NCBI GenBank assembly: GCA_027493775.1
Contig: JAOSKE010000003.1
Coordinates: forward strand, 519,761-583,760
Reading direction: 5' to 3'
DNA: 64,000 nt
Source: Kiritimatiellia bacterium
Lineage (GTDB): Bacteria > Verrucomicrobiota > Kiritimatiellia > CAIVKH01
Shown: positions 42,917 through 55,081 of the stretch, in pieces
How the letters are laid out: every line of letters starts with the position of its first letter
Numbering within the stretch: position 1 is the first letter of the stretch
Translations under genes and position numbers: made by a program
The notes under the pieces: generated by a model
Databases searched by the model: none
What the model was told of the DNA's origin: nothing
The model's input: the letters and a program-made list of their open reading frames with translations, nothing else

Positions 42917-44242
42917 TTATTTCTCAAACCGAATCTTTGCAGAGCGTCCGTGCGCGGGCAGTCGTTCGACGCGGGAGAATTGCTCGATGTGCGGGAGCAC
43001 GTCCTGCAGGTCGGCGCGGGTGAAGGAGATGAAACTGCTGCGGCGGCGGAAGGAGTCCACGGTGAGCCCTGAAAACATGGCTGCTGTGCCGCCGGTGGGG
43101 AGGACGTGGCTCGGGCCTGCGACAAAGTCACCCGCGCACTCCGGTGTCCACGGGCCGATGAACACTGCGCCTGCGCCGCGTACTTTTTTCAGCCATACGC
43201 GCGGTTCGCGACACTGTACTTCGAGGTGCTCGGGCGCAAAATCGTTGATGAGGTTCATGCCGATATCGAGGTTGTCCACAATGACAATCAGTGTGCCTTC
43301 GTTGAGCACGCGATAAAGCGCGGGCGAACCGTCAAGCTCTTCTGCCTGTCGCTCCAATTCTTCGCTCACGGCATACGCGAGCGGCGGCGAGGAGGTCACC
43401 AACAATGCGCGCTCAAGCCCAGTGCCGTGCTCCGCCTGCGCGAGCAGGTCGGCAGCGACGTGACGCGGATTTGCCGAGTCGTCGGCGAGAATCGCCACTT
43501 CGCTCGGCCCAGCCACCATGTCGAGGTCAACATTTCCATACACGAGGCGCTTGGCAGCAGTGACGTAGGGGCCGCCGGGTCCGACAATTTTTTGAACCTT
43601 CTTGATGGTCTTTGTTCCGTACGCCATCGCGCCGATGGCCTGAATGCCGCCTATGCGGTAAATTTCCGTCGCGCCAGCGAGATCAAGCGCGTAGAGGACA
43701 TACGGATTTACTTTTCCGCCCTTCTCCGACGGGGTACACGCGACAACCTCCTGGACGCCCGCAGCTTTTGCGAGGCCGACGGTCATCAGCGCCGTCGAGG
43801 CGAGCGGCGCGGCGCCACCGGGAACATAGCAGCCGACGCGGTCATAGGGATAAAACTGTTCGCCGAGCATCCCGCCTTTGGGGCTTTGGATGTTCCAGTC
43901 TTTGCGCAAACCGGCTTTTGCGAATTTCTGAATGCGGGCGAGCGATTCCCCCGCCGCTTTTTTGAAGTCGGATTCGACGCGCTCAATCGCGGCCATACGC
44001 TCGGCCTTGGTCACTTCCATTTTTGCGGCGGAAAGTTTCAACCCTTCAAATTGCGCAACCGCTTCGCATACTGCGCCGTCGCCGCGCGCACGAATGTCGT
44101 CCAGTACTGCGCGTGCGGCGGTCTCCGCCTCCGGAAGGATGGCGGGACGGACGATAAACTCCTCCACTGCTGTGGACCGAGCCGATGGCGACCATTTCAC
44201 GACCTTGATCTGGGCGGTCGGGCTATCATTTTGCTTTTTCAC
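42917..44242 (-). CDS. hisD: Histidinol dehydrogenase
   Basis: A 441-aa Zn-dependent enzyme oxidising histidinol to histidine in two NAD-linked steps. Family motifs are YDRVGCYVPGG, AYGTKTI, VGPGGPYVTAAKRLVYG, DMVAGPSEVAILAD, LLAQAEHG (Zn ligands) and INDFAPEHLEV, with the late Zn-His in HVLPTGGTA. A short N-terminal Lys/Gln-rich extension is present. Upstream is the small zinc-ribbon gene (35-base gap). Other his genes are elsewhere. Confidence 0.96.
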   Translation of the reverse strand: MKKQNDSPTAQIKVVKWSPSARSTAVEEFIVRPAILPEAETAARAVLDDIRARGDGAVCEAVAQFEGLKLSAAKMEVTKAERMAAIERVESDFKKAAGESLARIQKFAKAGLRKDWNIQSPKGGMLGEQFYPYDRVGCYVPGGAAPLASTALMTVGLAKAAGVQEVVACTPSEKGGKVNPYVLYALDLAGATEIYRIGGIQAIGAMAYGTKTIKKVQKIVGPGGPYVTAAKRLVYGNVDLDMVAGPSEVAILADDSANPRHVAADLLAQAEHGTGLERALLVTSSPPLAYAVSEELERQAEELDGSPALYRVLNEGTLIVIVDNLDIGMNLINDFAPEHLEVQCREPRVWLKKVRGAGAVFIGPWTPECAGDFVAGPSHVLPTGGTAAMFSGLTVDSFRRRSSFISFTRADLQDVLPHIEQFSRVERLPAHGRSAKIRFEK

Positions 44243-44277
44243 GGGGTGTTTTTCCTTCCTGATCCGACGATACGGTT

Positions 44278-44511
44278 TCAGTCCAGCGGCGCTTCGTTTA
44301 TGTGGTCACATCGGGGACAGCGAGCCATCGGCACCTGACGCGGCTCGTCGTACACGCAACCGCAATTAACACATTGGTACAGCCGCCCATGTTGATGCGA
44401 CTCGCGCGACGGATCTTTGCGGGATTCGTAATATAGCCACACGCCCAAAATCGTCACAAGGGCGAAAACCGGGGGGAGCCAGAAGACCAGGCTTGATGAA
44501 TCTCCAATCAC
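44278..44511 (-). CDS. Small membrane-anchored zinc-ribbon protein
   Basis: A 77-aa protein: one N-terminal TM helix (LVFWLPPVFALVTILGVWLY) followed by a rubredoxin-like zinc ribbon YQCVNCGCVYDEPRQVP then ARCPRCDH (two CxxC pairs). It overlaps the TonB-like gene by 4 bases, so belongs to the exb operon. Function unknown. Confidence 0.75.
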   Translation of the reverse strand: MIGDSSSLVFWLPPVFALVTILGVWLYYESRKDPSRESHQHGRLYQCVNCGCVYDEPRQVPMARCPRCDHINEAPLD

Positions 44512-45287
44512 AGTGAAGCTCCCCCGTCGGCAACCGGCAGCGGAGCAGCCCTGTCCAGATACAACTTCACACGGACGTTGATCGCGTGACCGGGGGCAAT
44601 ACGCAGGCGGTAGAGCGCGAGTGAGACCGCAGCGCTCCGCTCCGTTCCGGCTGTTGTGCGCTCGATGAATACATTCCGCGCGTTACCCAGCTCTGTAAAA
44701 TAAATGGTCGCCGTAACGTCCCACGATTTTTCATCACTGTCCGGCGGTGGTTTAAGCTCCAGCGGAAGGCCAGCAACAATGCCGGGGTCGCCTTCGGGCC
44801 ACTCCACCTGCAGCACCACAGACGTGCCAAATCTCGCTGTGAATGGATCGTCGGGGAGCGGTAGTCCGATCCAGCGACCAGCCCACAGGCCTTCGACTTC
44901 CGGCTGCGTCCGCCCATGCAACGGCGCGGAGACCGGAGCAGCTCTGGGGAGCCGATCCAACCACAGCGATGCGGAGGTCGCTTCTCGCGCCATTGGCGGC
45001 AGCGCTTGCGTCCGCGCGCGTAGCGAGGGGCTGAACCCCACATCCGTTGGCAGGGCAAAGAGAACCGGCGATCCCAGTGCACGAGGGTCCGCGTCCCATG
45101 CGGAGGCCCCCAGCCCGGAAGGCAAGTCAGCCTGATGGAGCAGCCGTGGCACAAACGGCGCGGCGCGCGCACGAAGAACCGGCGGCCAGGTTTCCTGCAC
45201 GATGAAAAAGACACCGGCGTGAAACAAAACAGTCAGCAATACTCCCCCCCACATCTCGCGCCGCCGCCAGAACGAGGCGCGTTTCAC
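44508..45287 (-). CDS. TonB-like energy transducer (probable)
   Basis: A 259-aa protein: a basic cytosolic N-terminus (MKRASFWRRREMW), one TM helix GVLLTVLFHAGVFFIV with a membrane His, then a periplasmic part. The spacing TxxxH in the helix matches SxxxH of TonB, the residues that contact ExbB/ExbD. The C-terminal ~100 residues (VTATIYFTELGNARNVFIER, AVSLALYRLRIAPG) resemble the TonB C-terminal beta-alpha-beta domain. There is no long Pro-rich linker. It overlaps exbD and the zinc-ribbon gene by 4 bases each. Context and the TM motif support the call; the outer-membrane partner is unknown. Confidence 0.6.
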   Translation of the reverse strand: MKRASFWRRREMWGGVLLTVLFHAGVFFIVQETWPPVLRARAAPFVPRLLHQADLPSGLGASAWDADPRALGSPVLFALPTDVGFSPSLRARTQALPPMAREATSASLWLDRLPRAAPVSAPLHGRTQPEVEGLWAGRWIGLPLPDDPFTARFGTSVVLQVEWPEGDPGIVAGLPLELKPPPDSDEKSWDVTATIYFTELGNARNVFIERTTAGTERSAAVSLALYRLRIAPGHAINVRVKLYLDRAAPLPVADGGASL

Positions 45288-45733
45288 AGCCCGCGCTCCA
45301 ATCGCGTCGCCAAAACAATTTCGCCGATGCCCGCCGCGCGGGCTGCGCCATAAATCCGCACCAGCGTGTCGTAGGAAATCCGTTTATCCGCCTCAATAAT
45401 CAATGCTGCGTTTTTATTCGCGCGCACGGCCCGCTCCAACGCAAGCGCAACGCCATCGAATGAAAGGCGCTCATCTTGAAAGAAATACATCCCTTCCTGC
45501 GGCACGGTCAGCACCATCGCATCGGGCCGGATTCCATCAATAAACGGGGCCGTCGGCAGCTCCAGCTTGACACCAGGCCGCAACACGCTGGCCGATTGTT
45601 GGATCAGCACAAGGATAAACAAAAGCAGCACGTTGATCCACGGCGCAATCGTCAGAAAGCCGCGCGGCGCGCGCTGCGTAGGTGCAAAGTGTCGCCGAAA
45701 CACAAACATTCGTTCTGGGATGAGATCGGACAT
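45284..45733 (-). CDS. exbD: ExbD/TolR-like protein with Asn replacing the membrane Asp
   Basis: A 149-aa protein with one TM helix and a periplasmic domain of ExbD type (LIIEADKRISYDTLVRIYGA, GEIVLATRL). The helix reads LTIAPWINVLLLFILVLIQQ. Aligned to ExbD/TolR (xPxIDVxLVLL), the proton-carrying Asp is Asn here (codon AAC at the expected place). Known: this Asp is essential for proton-driven rotation of ExbD in E. coli. The gene lies between exbB and the TonB-like gene, so should belong to the same complex. Either another residue takes over or the complex is not proton-driven. Confidence 0.85.
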   Translation of the reverse strand: MSDLIPERMFVFRRHFAPTQRAPRGFLTIAPWINVLLLFILVLIQQSASVLRPGVKLELPTAPFIDGIRPDAMVLTVPQEGMYFFQDERLSFDGVALALERAVRANKNAALIIEADKRISYDTLVRIYGAARAAGIGEIVLATRLERGL

Positions 45734-45738
45734 GACGA

Positions 45739-46414
45739 TCAGGCGAGCTTCTCTTTCTGTTCTTCTTTCGCGCTCTCTTCTGTTTCCGCATTCTCTTTCA
45801 CTGCCGCGTCAAGGTCGGCAAAGAAATCCAAAATTTCCGCGTACGCCTGTTCCATTTCGAGAATCACCGCGCTCACGCGGCTGACGATAAATGCGTGTCC
45901 GAAATAGCCGATGAGGCCGATGCCCAGCCCCGTGATCGTGGTCACCAGCGCACGGCTCAACCCCACGCCAAGGTCGCCCGACTGCAACAAGGGGCGCCTG
46001 CGCGTGGAGTGCAATTAGCATATCCCACATCCCCACGACCGTTCCCAGCAGGCCCAGCACTGGGGCCATTTGCGCGAGGGCAAGCAGCATTGGAAGCCCT
46101 TTTTCCAAGCGCGCGATTTCGCGGATGCCGGCCTCCGTCATCGCTTGATGCGTACGCCCTGTTTTTCGCTCGCGCTCAAGAATCCCGACGCGCGTTATCT
46201 CCGCCACCGGACCGGGCGCCGCGACGCATAGCGCAACAGCTTCCTGAACACTCCTGCGCTGAAGATTGTTAAAGATTCCCTTCAGGAAGTCGCGGCCACG
46301 GAGAGATGCGCGATGCACGCTTAACGCGCGCTGACAGATTGTCAACACGATGACCACACTGAAGCCCAGGATCACCCAAAGGATAATTCCGCCCATTTGA
46401 AGAAATTGAATCAT
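45739..46414 (-). CDS. exbB: ExbB/TolQ-like motor protein (frameshifted)
   Basis: About 225 aa after joining. The first TM helix is [20 protein letters not shown]; the MotA/TolQ/ExbB core is [17 protein letters not shown] in one frame and [17 protein letters not shown] in the other, with the channel Thr residues. One base must be removed from the four-base run 45991-45994, giving [21 protein letters not shown] Glu/Lys-rich C-terminal tail follows. It overlaps the TPR gene by 4 bases. It forms the pentameric ring around ExbD. Confidence 0.88.
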
Positions 46415-49026
46415 CGCGTCGCTTTCCCGGCGGGGTCCTCGCTCAACATTGAGGCCCGGTCGTTTTTGATTTTCTGTATCCGTTTCTCCGCGTCAGCGCC
46501 AGCCGGAAGCGCGGCTTCGATCACCCGTTCATAAACACGAATCGCCTCATCCCACTGTTGCTCGGACTCCTTCAGCGCGGCGGCATCGAACGCGGCGCGA
46601 ACAAACCAGACCGGCTCCACAAACTGTCCCTGCGCCCGCGCATTCAACCAGCCATAGACCGTATCCAGATAATAGCGGAACGCCTCGGCGCTCCGGCCCA
46701 GACGCTCGTAGGAGCGGCCAATCTTATACTGCGCTTGTAAAATCAGCGCGGGCGACGCCGTCGGACTGTCGAGCAATGAGCGATAACTTGAAATCGCCTC
46801 TTGGTAACGCTCCGGACGCTCCGCGCCGAGCATGAACTGGCAATCGCCCTGCCGCCCGCGCGCACGGTCGGCCAACGGGTGCGTGGGATAGCGTCGCACA
46901 ATATCGTCAAACGCAAGCAGTGCGCCGGAGTATTCGCCGAGGCTGGTCAATGCGTCGCCCTGCGCAAAACGCGCGTCGGGCACAAGCGGGCTGTTGGTAT
47001 AGAGGCGCGTCAGCTCATTGAACAAACTCAGCGCACCCCGATAATCTTCCTGCGCAACAGCAGAACGGCCCGCCCAATACAAGGCATCATCGGCCCACTC
47101 GCTCATCGGGTACGCGCGGCCCATCGCGGTGAAATTGGACTGGGCAGCGGCGAATAAGCCGGCATTAAATTGCTGCTCGGCAATCCAGAACCGCACCTCG
47201 GGAATGGCGAGGGACGCGGGATAGCGATCTAAAAACTGCTGTGCGACCTGCAAGCCGCGCTTGGTCTGGCCCAGCAAATACAGTGCGCGTCCGCGCTGGT
47301 AAAATGCCTCCTCTGCAACGGGACTATCGGGAAAATCTTTAAGGGTCGCTTCAAACCGGTCGAGCGCGACCTGAAACTCGCCGCCACGAAAACTGGCAAG
47401 CCCCGAACGCAACAGCGCCTCCGCGCGCGTGGATTCTGTCAGTTGGTTTGTGAGCAATTGGTCATACAGCGCAACAGCCCCCGTCCACTCCCCCTGCTCC
47501 TCGCGCAAGGAGGCAAGGCGCATTGCCGCGCGAATGGCCAGCGGATCGGCGGGAAAACGCGTGCGCAGATCCTTCAAGCTGCCTTCCGCCTCTCCATACT
47601 CCCTGTTCCGTGCGCGGGATTCGGCCAGTTGCAACAACATCTGCGGCGTCAAAGCGCTGGCCGGAAATTCCGCAAGCGCCCTTCCGAACGCATCGGCCGC
47701 CAGCTTGTACTGACCGTTCGCAAAATAGGAATCCGCCGCCTTGACCATCGCCTCCTCGCGCGTCGCGGCATTTGTCAGCAGCGCTGCGGCCTGCTCAAAA
47801 ATCGTCGCGGCCTCCGCGTAGCGTTTCAAATTCCACAGCGCCCAGCCACGCCCCATTCGTGCACGCGACAAACCATCCGGGTCGGTGAATGCGGCAAGAT
47901 AACCCTGATACGCATCGAGCGCCTCAGCGTACAAGCTCTGATCGAGCATAATATCGGCCAGCGCCAGTTGCGCCTCGCCAGCGATGGGATTTGTCGGGGC
48001 CGAGGCCACGGCCGATTCGAGCAGGCTTATCGCCGTATCCGCGCTTCCAGTCCGCGCCAGCAATCGCGCACGCGCAATACGATGCTCCAGCTTCAGATCA
48101 ATATCCTCCGCCGCCTTCTCGCCACGTTCATAGGCATCGAGCGCCGCGGGATAATTTGTTTGCGCGACGGCGATTGTCGCCAAGGCAAGCCATGCCTCCG
48201 AACGCGTATCTGGTTCAGACTTGTCCGCCTTTGCGCGGGCGACAGGGTTCAACATCTCCTCCGCTTTCGCCATCTCTCCGCGATCAACCAACAAACGGCC
48301 CAGCCAGAGGCGCGCGGACTGCGCGGCATCGCGATCCGGATATTGCTCGACGATCTGACTCAGCAGACGCTCCGCCTCTGTCAGGCGGCTGTCCTCCAGC
48401 AGCAGTCCCGCCCAATCCAACAGGTTATCGGGGGCCTCGGGCGAGTCGGGGTAACGCTCCTGGAAAGACGCGAGATTGCGCAACGCGCCATCGCGATCAC
48501 CCAAGCGCATCAACGCATGAGTCCGCAGACGTGCAACCTGCGTGACGTTGTCATCATCGCGATATTCGCGCTCGAAGCGATAGAGCGTTTGCGTGACCAG
48601 CGAGTAATCGCCCAATTCAAATTCCGCGCGGGCCGTCCAAAACACAAACCCGCCCTCGATGTCATCGCGCGACGCCCAACTGCGCCGCTTTTCGAGCAGA
48701 TCAATTGTCTCCTCATATCGCCCCTGCGCGAACAACGCCTGCGCCGCAAACAAGGTTCCCTGCGCCTTCGAGTTTTTGAAAAAGGCCTTGTCAACGAACG
48801 CCTCGAACTTCTGTCGCGCCAACTCGTAGAATCCATCGCGCAACGCCGCCTGACCCGCCGTCCAATTCGGGTCGCGATCAAAACGCGCCGGAGTTTCGGA
48901 AAACACAGGTTCAGCGCAGAGCAGCAACAGCAAAGCGAACGGAGCAACGCGCCGCAAAACAGCCGACGCGCCAACGCGCACAGCCAAACGGCGCAGGGCA
49001 CAAAAAAATCTCTTAATCCGTTCCAT
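46411..49026 (-). CDS. Large exported TPR protein upstream of exbB
   Basis: About 871 aa: a signal peptide ([19 protein letters not shown]) then roughly twenty TPR/YbgF-like helical repeats (for example [34 protein letters not shown], [20 protein letters not shown]). In this sequence the frame is continuous with the end of uvrA; I place the start at ATG 49026 because the preceding residues are clearly UvrA and a signal peptide follows. Coupled to exbB by 4 bases, it is likely the periplasmic scaffold of the ExbB/ExbD/TonB-like system, as CpoB/YbgF is for Tol. Function inferred. Confidence 0.8.
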   Translation of the reverse strand: MERIKRFFCALRRLAVRVGASAVLRRVAPFALLLLLCAEPVFSETPARFDRDPNWTAGQAALRDGFYELARQKFEAFVDKAFFKNSKAQGTLFAAQALFAQGRYEETIDLLEKRRSWASRDDIEGGFVFWTARAEFELGDYSLVTQTLYRFEREYRDDDNVTQVARLRTHALMRLGDRDGALRNLASFQERYPDSPEAPDNLLDWAGLLLEDSRLTEAERLLSQIVEQYPDRDAAQSARLWLGRLLVDRGEMAKAEEMLNPVARAKADKSEPDTRSEAWLALATIAVAQTNYPAALDAYERGEKAAEDIDLKLEHRIARARLLARTGSADTAISLLESAVASAPTNPIAGEAQLALADIMLDQSLYAEALDAYQGYLAAFTDPDGLSRARMGRGWALWNLKRYAEAATIFEQAAALLTNAATREEAMVKAADSYFANGQYKLAADAFGRALAEFPASALTPQMLLQLAESRARNREYGEAEGSLKDLRTRFPADPLAIRAAMRLASLREEQGEWTGAVALYDQLLTNQLTESTRAEALLRSGLASFRGGEFQVALDRFEATLKDFPDSPVAEEAFYQRGRALYLLGQTKRGLQVAQQFLDRYPASLAIPEVRFWIAEQQFNAGLFAAAQSNFTAMGRAYPMSEWADDALYWAGRSAVAQEDYRGALSLFNELTRLYTNSPLVPDARFAQGDALTSLGEYSGALLAFDDIVRRYPTHPLADRARGRQGDCQFMLGAERPERYQEAISSYRSLLDSPTASPALILQAQYKIGRSYERLGRSAEAFRYYLDTVYGWLNARAQGQFVEPVWFVRAAFDAAALKESEQQWDEAIRVYERVIEAALPAGADAEKRIQKIKNDRASMLSEDPAGKATR

Positions 49027-49070
49027 TCCTTGCCGCAGACAGGACACTTCCGTTCCCGGCCCCGGCGCTC

Positions 49071-51917
49071 TCAACCCTTCTTTTTTCAAAACTTCCGCCA
49101 GATAGCGGCCCGTATGCGACTCCGGCACACTGGCGACCTCCTCGGGCGTACCCTGCGCGATCACGCGCCCGCCCGCCTCGCCGCCTTCCGGACCCAAATC
49201 AACAATGTAGTCGGACGCCTTTATCACGTCGAGATTGTGTTCGATAACGATGAGGGTATTCCCGGCATCCCGCAAGCGCTGAAAAACCTGAATCAGCCGG
49301 TGTACGTCCGCAAAATGCAGCCCTGTCGTCGGCTCGTCCAATAGATACAGCGTGCTGCCCGTGTCTTTTTGCTCAATTCCGAGGAAAGCTTCACGCGCTG
49401 CGCCTCGCCGCCAGACAGCGTCGTCGCGGGCTGGCCCACGCGCAAATAACCGAGGCCCACTTCCGACAGCGTCCGCAAGCGCCGCTCAATCGTCGGGATA
49501 TTCTTGAAGAACACGAGGGCTTCATCAATCGTCATTTCCAGCACATCGGCGATGCTGCGTCCGTTGTACTTCACTTCCAGCGTCTCGCGGTTGTAGCGCC
49601 GGCCGCCGCATTGCTCACACGTGACATGGACGTCCGGTAGAAAGTGCATCTCAATTTTCAACATCCCGTCGCCCTTGCACGTTTCGCAGCGGCCGCCCTT
49701 GACGTTGAAACTGAAGCGGCCCTTTCCGAAGCCGCGAATTTTTGCGGCGGGCAACATCGCAAACAAATCACGAATCGGATTGAAGGCCCCGGTATAGGTC
49801 GCCGGATTACTGCGCGGCGTCCGCCCGATGGGCGATTGATCAATCACAATGACTTTGTCCAGTTGTGCAAGCCCCTTGATTCCCTTATGCGCACCGGGGC
49901 GCTCACGGCTCCCATAAAAATGACGAAACAGAGCGCGCCGCAAAATATCATCCACCAGCGTGCTCTTGCCACTGCCAGAGACACCGGTCACACACACAAG
50001 GCAGCCGAGCGGAAACTTCGCGTCAATATCCTTGAGATTATTTTCCCGCGCACCCTGCACAACGAGCCATCCCTTGTTCACGGGCGTGCGCGTCTCCGGA
50101 ACCTCCACCTCAATTTCGCGGTTAAGATAACGCGCGGTCAGCGATTCCGGAGTTTTGAGCAAATCTTTTACGCGCCCCTGAAAAACGATGTTTCCACCCA
50201 ACTGGCCCGCGCCCGGCCCGAGGTCAATCACGTAGTCCGCCTCAAGAATCGTCTGTTCATCGTGTTCCACCACCACGACCGTGTTGCCGAGATCGCGAAG
50301 CTCTTTCAGGGTGTGAATCAGCCGCTCGTTATCGCGTTGATGCAACCCGATGCTCGGCTCATCCAACACGTACAACACGCCGACCAGTCCCGCGCCGATC
50401 TGCGTTGCGAGTCGAATGCGCTGCGCCTCACCGCCGGACAACGTACCGCTCTCGCGATCAAGCGTCAGGTAGTCCAAGCCCACATCAATCATGAATTGCA
50501 GACGCTGGCGGATTTCCTTGATCACTTCCTTTGCGATCAACGCTTCCTGCTTGGAAAGCTCAACCGTATCGAAAAACTCCGCCGCGCGTCGGATGGAAAG
50601 GCGCGTGACATCGAGAATGGACTTTCCACCGATCAGGCACGCGAGCGACTCCGGTCGCAGTCGGGCGCCATCGCACGTCTTGCAATGTTGACGGCTCATA
50701 TAGGTGGACAACCGCTGGCGCGTATATTCGCTGTCCGACTCCTCGTAACGTCGCTGCAGGTTCGGAATAACTCCTTCAAACGGCTTGTTGTACTTGTGCC
50801 ATGCGCCGCCCCGCCAGAAGCCGAACTCAAACTCCTCTTCGCCGGAGCCGTGCATCAGAATCGCGCGGCTCTTCGGGGGGATTTTGTTGTAGGGCGTCTC
50901 CAAGTTTATACCAAGATGCTTCGCGACGGCGCGAATCAGGCCTTTGTAATAAATGGCAGCGCGCCGCCCGCCCCCTTCCATGGGCGAATCGCGCCGTCCT
51001 CCAGGGAAATTGTCGCGTCGGGCACAATCAGGTCTTCGTCAAAAACCATCATCGTGCCGAGGCCGAGACACGTTGGACACGCGCCATACGGGCTGTTGAA
51101 CGAGAAGTGTCGCGGGGTAAGCGTATCGAAGCTCAGTCCGCAGTGAAGGCAGGCGTTCTTTTCGGAATAAAGCGTTTCCTTCCACTCCGTACCGCTCGAC
51201 TGCATGAGCGCAATGAGCGAACCGCCACCCTGGCGGAGCGCCGTTTCGACGGAATCTGTCAAGCGTGTGCGAATTTTTTTCATTCAGCACCAGACGATCC
51301 ACGACCACTTCAATCGTGTGCGCCTTCTTCTTGTCGAGCCGTGGCGCTTGATCTAGGTCCACGATGGCCCCATCAATTCGCGCACGAACGAAACCCGCTT
51401 TGCGGAGTTCGTCCAGCAGTTCCAGATGTTCGCCCTTCCGCCCCTGCACCCGCTGTGCGAGTAGAATGATTTTTGCCTGCTCCGGATTGCTCAAAATTTG
51501 ATCAACAATCTGCTCCGCGTTCTGCTGTGTGATCGGGCGACCGCATTTCGGGCAGTGCGGCTTGCCGATATTCGCGTAGAGGAGACGGAGGTAGTCGTGA
51601 ATTTCCGTCGTTGTGGCGACGATGGAGCGTGGATTTGAGCCGGCGGTGCGTTGTTCAATGGAAATTGCAGGGGACAGGCCCTCGATATAATCCACATCGG
51701 GCTTCTGCATCTGCTCCAAAAATTGGCGCGCGTAGGCGGAGAGGGATTCGACATATTTGCGCTGCCCCTCGGCATAGAGCGTGTCGAACGCGAGCGAAGA
51801 TTTGCCCGACCCACTTAATCCCGTGATGACGGTCAGCGTATCGCGCGGAATTCGCGCATGGATATTCTTCAGGTTGTGCTCGCGCGCGCCCGCGACTTTG
51901 ATCTCATTAAGACTCAT
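49071..51917 (-). CDS. uvrA: Excinuclease ABC subunit A (four frame breaks in this sequence)
   Basis: About 950 aa. The DNA-damage recognition ATPase of nucleotide excision repair. N-terminal Walker [21 protein letters not shown], Zn-finger [13 protein letters not shown], second Zn module [19 protein letters not shown], signature [20 protein letters not shown], second Walker [15 protein letters not shown] and second Zn module CETCKGDG...[10 protein letters not shown] are all present. Breaks lie in homopolymers: 51274-51280 (one base too many), 50971-50975 (one too few), 49366-49370 (one too few) and 49081-49086 (one too many; correcting it gives a stop at 49071). A repair gene with every motif conserved across four frames is most likely intact in the organism. 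Confidence 0.95.
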
Positions 51918-52008
51918 TGTGGATGATCCGAAATGTGCGAGTTGATAAATCCTTAACTATAGCACATTTCCAAGCGCACGGGGAAAAGAGAACGCCCCCG
52001 AAACAAAC

Positions 52009-52030
52009 GCGGCCCGCCGAAGCGGGCCGC
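52009..52030 (-). terminator. Terminator of metK
   Basis: A 9-bp GC stem GCGGCCCGC / GCGGGCCGC with a 4-base TTCG-type loop, followed on the minus strand by GTTTGTTT. It lies 39 bases after the metK stop. The gap 51918-52068 has no other recognisable feature. Confidence 0.75.
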
Positions 52031-52068
52031 ATTTGTTGGTAAGATTCGCGCGACAAGCGCGCAACGAC

Positions 52069-53248
<1,180 letters not shown>

Positions 53249-53294
53249 GACGAACTCCTTTGGTTGAAAAAAGCAGATGGGGAACGTAGGGCGA

Positions 53295-55076
53295 TTATGT
53301 CAAAAGTTCAAGTATTTCCGGATTAACGCGCTCGACCAAGGCGCGGCAGTGGCGCGTGATTTCATCAGCTGACTCCAGGGCGATCACGGTGTTTGCCAAC
53401 TCCTCCGCCTGCGAATAGCGGAGCTTGCGGATCATATCCTTCACCATCGGCACCAACGAGGCGCTCACGCTCAATTCGTCCACGCCCAAGCCGATCAAAA
53501 GCGGAACCATCAGCGGGTTCCCGCCCATTTCGCCGCAGACACCGGTCCAGATGCCATGCCGGTGGCCGACATCAATCGTATTCTGGATCAAGCGCACAAT
53601 CGCCGGATGCGTGGGCTGATAGAGATAGGCGATTCGCTCATTCACGCGATCCACAGCCAGCGTGTACTGCACCAAATCATTTGTGCCGAGGCTGAAGAAA
53701 TCCACATGCGGGGCAAGCAGATGCACCGTCAGCGCCGCGGATGGAACCTCGATCATAATGCCGACATCAATATCCTCGTCAAACGGGATTCGCTGCGACC
53801 GCAGCTCGTCCTTGCACTCGTCCAGCAGGAGGTTCGCCTTCAACACCTCGTCGAGACTGCTGATCATCGGGTACATAATTTTAACGTTGCCCAAATGACT
53901 CGCACGCAAAATGGCCCGAAGCTGGGTTTTGAAAATATCCGGCTGCGCGAGGCAGAAACGAATCGCGCGCCAGCCCATAAACGGATTCATCTCCTGCGGC
54001 ATCTTGACCTGCGAGAGGAATTTGTCGCCGCCGAGATCGAGCGTGCGAATCACCGCGTGTTCCGGCGCGAGGCGTCGCGCCAATCGTTCATACGCAGCCA
54101 CCTGCTCGTCTTCCGTCGGCAAATGATTTTTTTGCGAGAGAAAAAGATACTCGCTTCTGAACAAGCCGACGCCCGATGCGCCGCTCTCAATGACCTTTTC
54201 GACGTCCTCCGCCAGCTCGATATTGGCGGACAACAAAACGTGATATCCGTCAATCGTCTCCGCAGCCTCTTCCCGCAGGAGGTCGAAGCCGGTGCGGATC
54301 AACTTGCGGGAGGCCTCAAGTTTTCCGTAGCTCTCCAGGTCTTCTTCCGTCGGATGAATAATCAGCACGCCCTTGCTGCCATCAATCAACACCGGGTCGC
54401 CGCGCGAAACGCGGATGCTCACATCGTGCAACCCGACAATCGCGGGCACATTCATCGCGCGCGCCATGATCGCGGTGTGCGAGGTCGGGCTGCCAAGGTC
54501 GGTGACGAACGCGAGAATGTTTTTCTTGTTCATCGTCGCCGCCTCGGACGGCGCGAGATCGTTCGCCACAAGAATGCACGGCGTCGCCAGGTTCGCGAGA
54601 CCGCTGCTGCTGACGCCGGACAGATTGCGGAGAATGCGCCGGGTCACATCGCGCACGTCCGCCGCGCGTTCGCGGAGATAGTCGTCCTCCACACGCAACA
54701 GCGCCTGCGCGTAGCGGTCTGCAACAATTCGCAGAACCGTCTCCACGTTTTTTTTGTGGACGGAAAGGCCGCGAATGACCTCCTCCACCAGTGCGCGGTC
54801 ATCCACCACAAGCAGGTGGGCTTCGAAGATGTTGGCGCTTTCCTTCCCGATCTCCGCGTTGACCTGCTGTTGAATCTCGCGCAGTTGACGCCGGGTCGCT
54901 ATCAGCGCCTCTTCAAAACGCGCAATTTCGCGCGCGACTTCATTCTCTTCAATATCGCGCTCGACGAAGCGCTCCTCCTCCGTCGTCATCAGAAACACAA
55001 GGCCCGTCGCCACGCCCGGCGAGACGCCAATACCGCGCAGCTCCACGCGCTTATGCGATTCCGTGATGTTGGACAC
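53295..55076 (-). CDS. ptsI: PTS Enzyme I (PEP-protein phosphotransferase)
   Basis: A 593-aa protein that passes phosphate from PEP to HPr. The phosphorylated His is in [20 protein letters not shown]; the PEP-binding part has [60 protein letters not shown] and [10 protein letters not shown]. It is 5 bases after ptsH. No EIIB or EIIC gene is present in the window; see the EIIA-MgtE fusion at 956. Confidence 0.96.
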   Translation of the reverse strand: MSNITESHKRVELRGIGVSPGVATGLVFLMTTEEERFVERDIEENEVAREIARFEEALIATRRQLREIQQQVNAEIGKESANIFEAHLLVVDDRALVEEVIRGLSVHKKNVETVLRIVADRYAQALLRVEDDYLRERAADVRDVTRRILRNLSGVSSSGLANLATPCILVANDLAPSEAATMNKKNILAFVTDLGSPTSHTAIMARAMNVPAIVGLHDVSIRVSRGDPVLIDGSKGVLIIHPTEEDLESYGKLEASRKLIRTGFDLLREEAAETIDGYHVLLSANIELAEDVEKVIESGASGVGLFRSEYLFLSQKNHLPTEDEQVAAYERLARRLAPEHAVIRTLDLGGDKFLSQVKMPQEMNPFMGWRAIRFCLAQPDIFKTQLRAILRASHLGNVKIMYPMISSLDEVLKANLLLDECKDELRSQRIPFDEDIDVGIMIEVPSAALTVHLLAPHVDFFSLGTNDLVQYTLAVDRVNERIAYLYQPTHPAIVRLIQNTIDVGHRHGIWTGVCGEMGGNPLMVPLLIGLGVDELSVSASLVPMVKDMIRKLRYSQAEELANTVIALESADEITRHCRALVERVNPEILELLT

Positions 55077-55081
55077 CGTGT

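Noticed and set aside
46411..49341. Apparent 976-aa fusion of the UvrA C-terminus to the exported TPR protein
   Set aside because: The TPR part begins with its own signal peptide at 49026. Removing one base from the six-base run at 49081-49086 gives UvrA a stop at 49071, so the fusion is most likely an indel artefact.
47443..49344. Long open frame (633 codons) on the plus strand opposite the TPR gene; similar ones opposite uvrA (49644-51146) and ptsI (53556-55085)
   Set aside because: They lie antisense to well-conserved proteins, are rich in Arg/Gln/His/Leu and have no recognisable domain. Such frames are a by-product of GC-rich codon use.
53249..53294. Possible SAM riboswitch before metK
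   Set aside because: The gap to ptsI is only 46 bases and contains little more than a Shine-Dalgarno site, too short for any known SAM aptamer.
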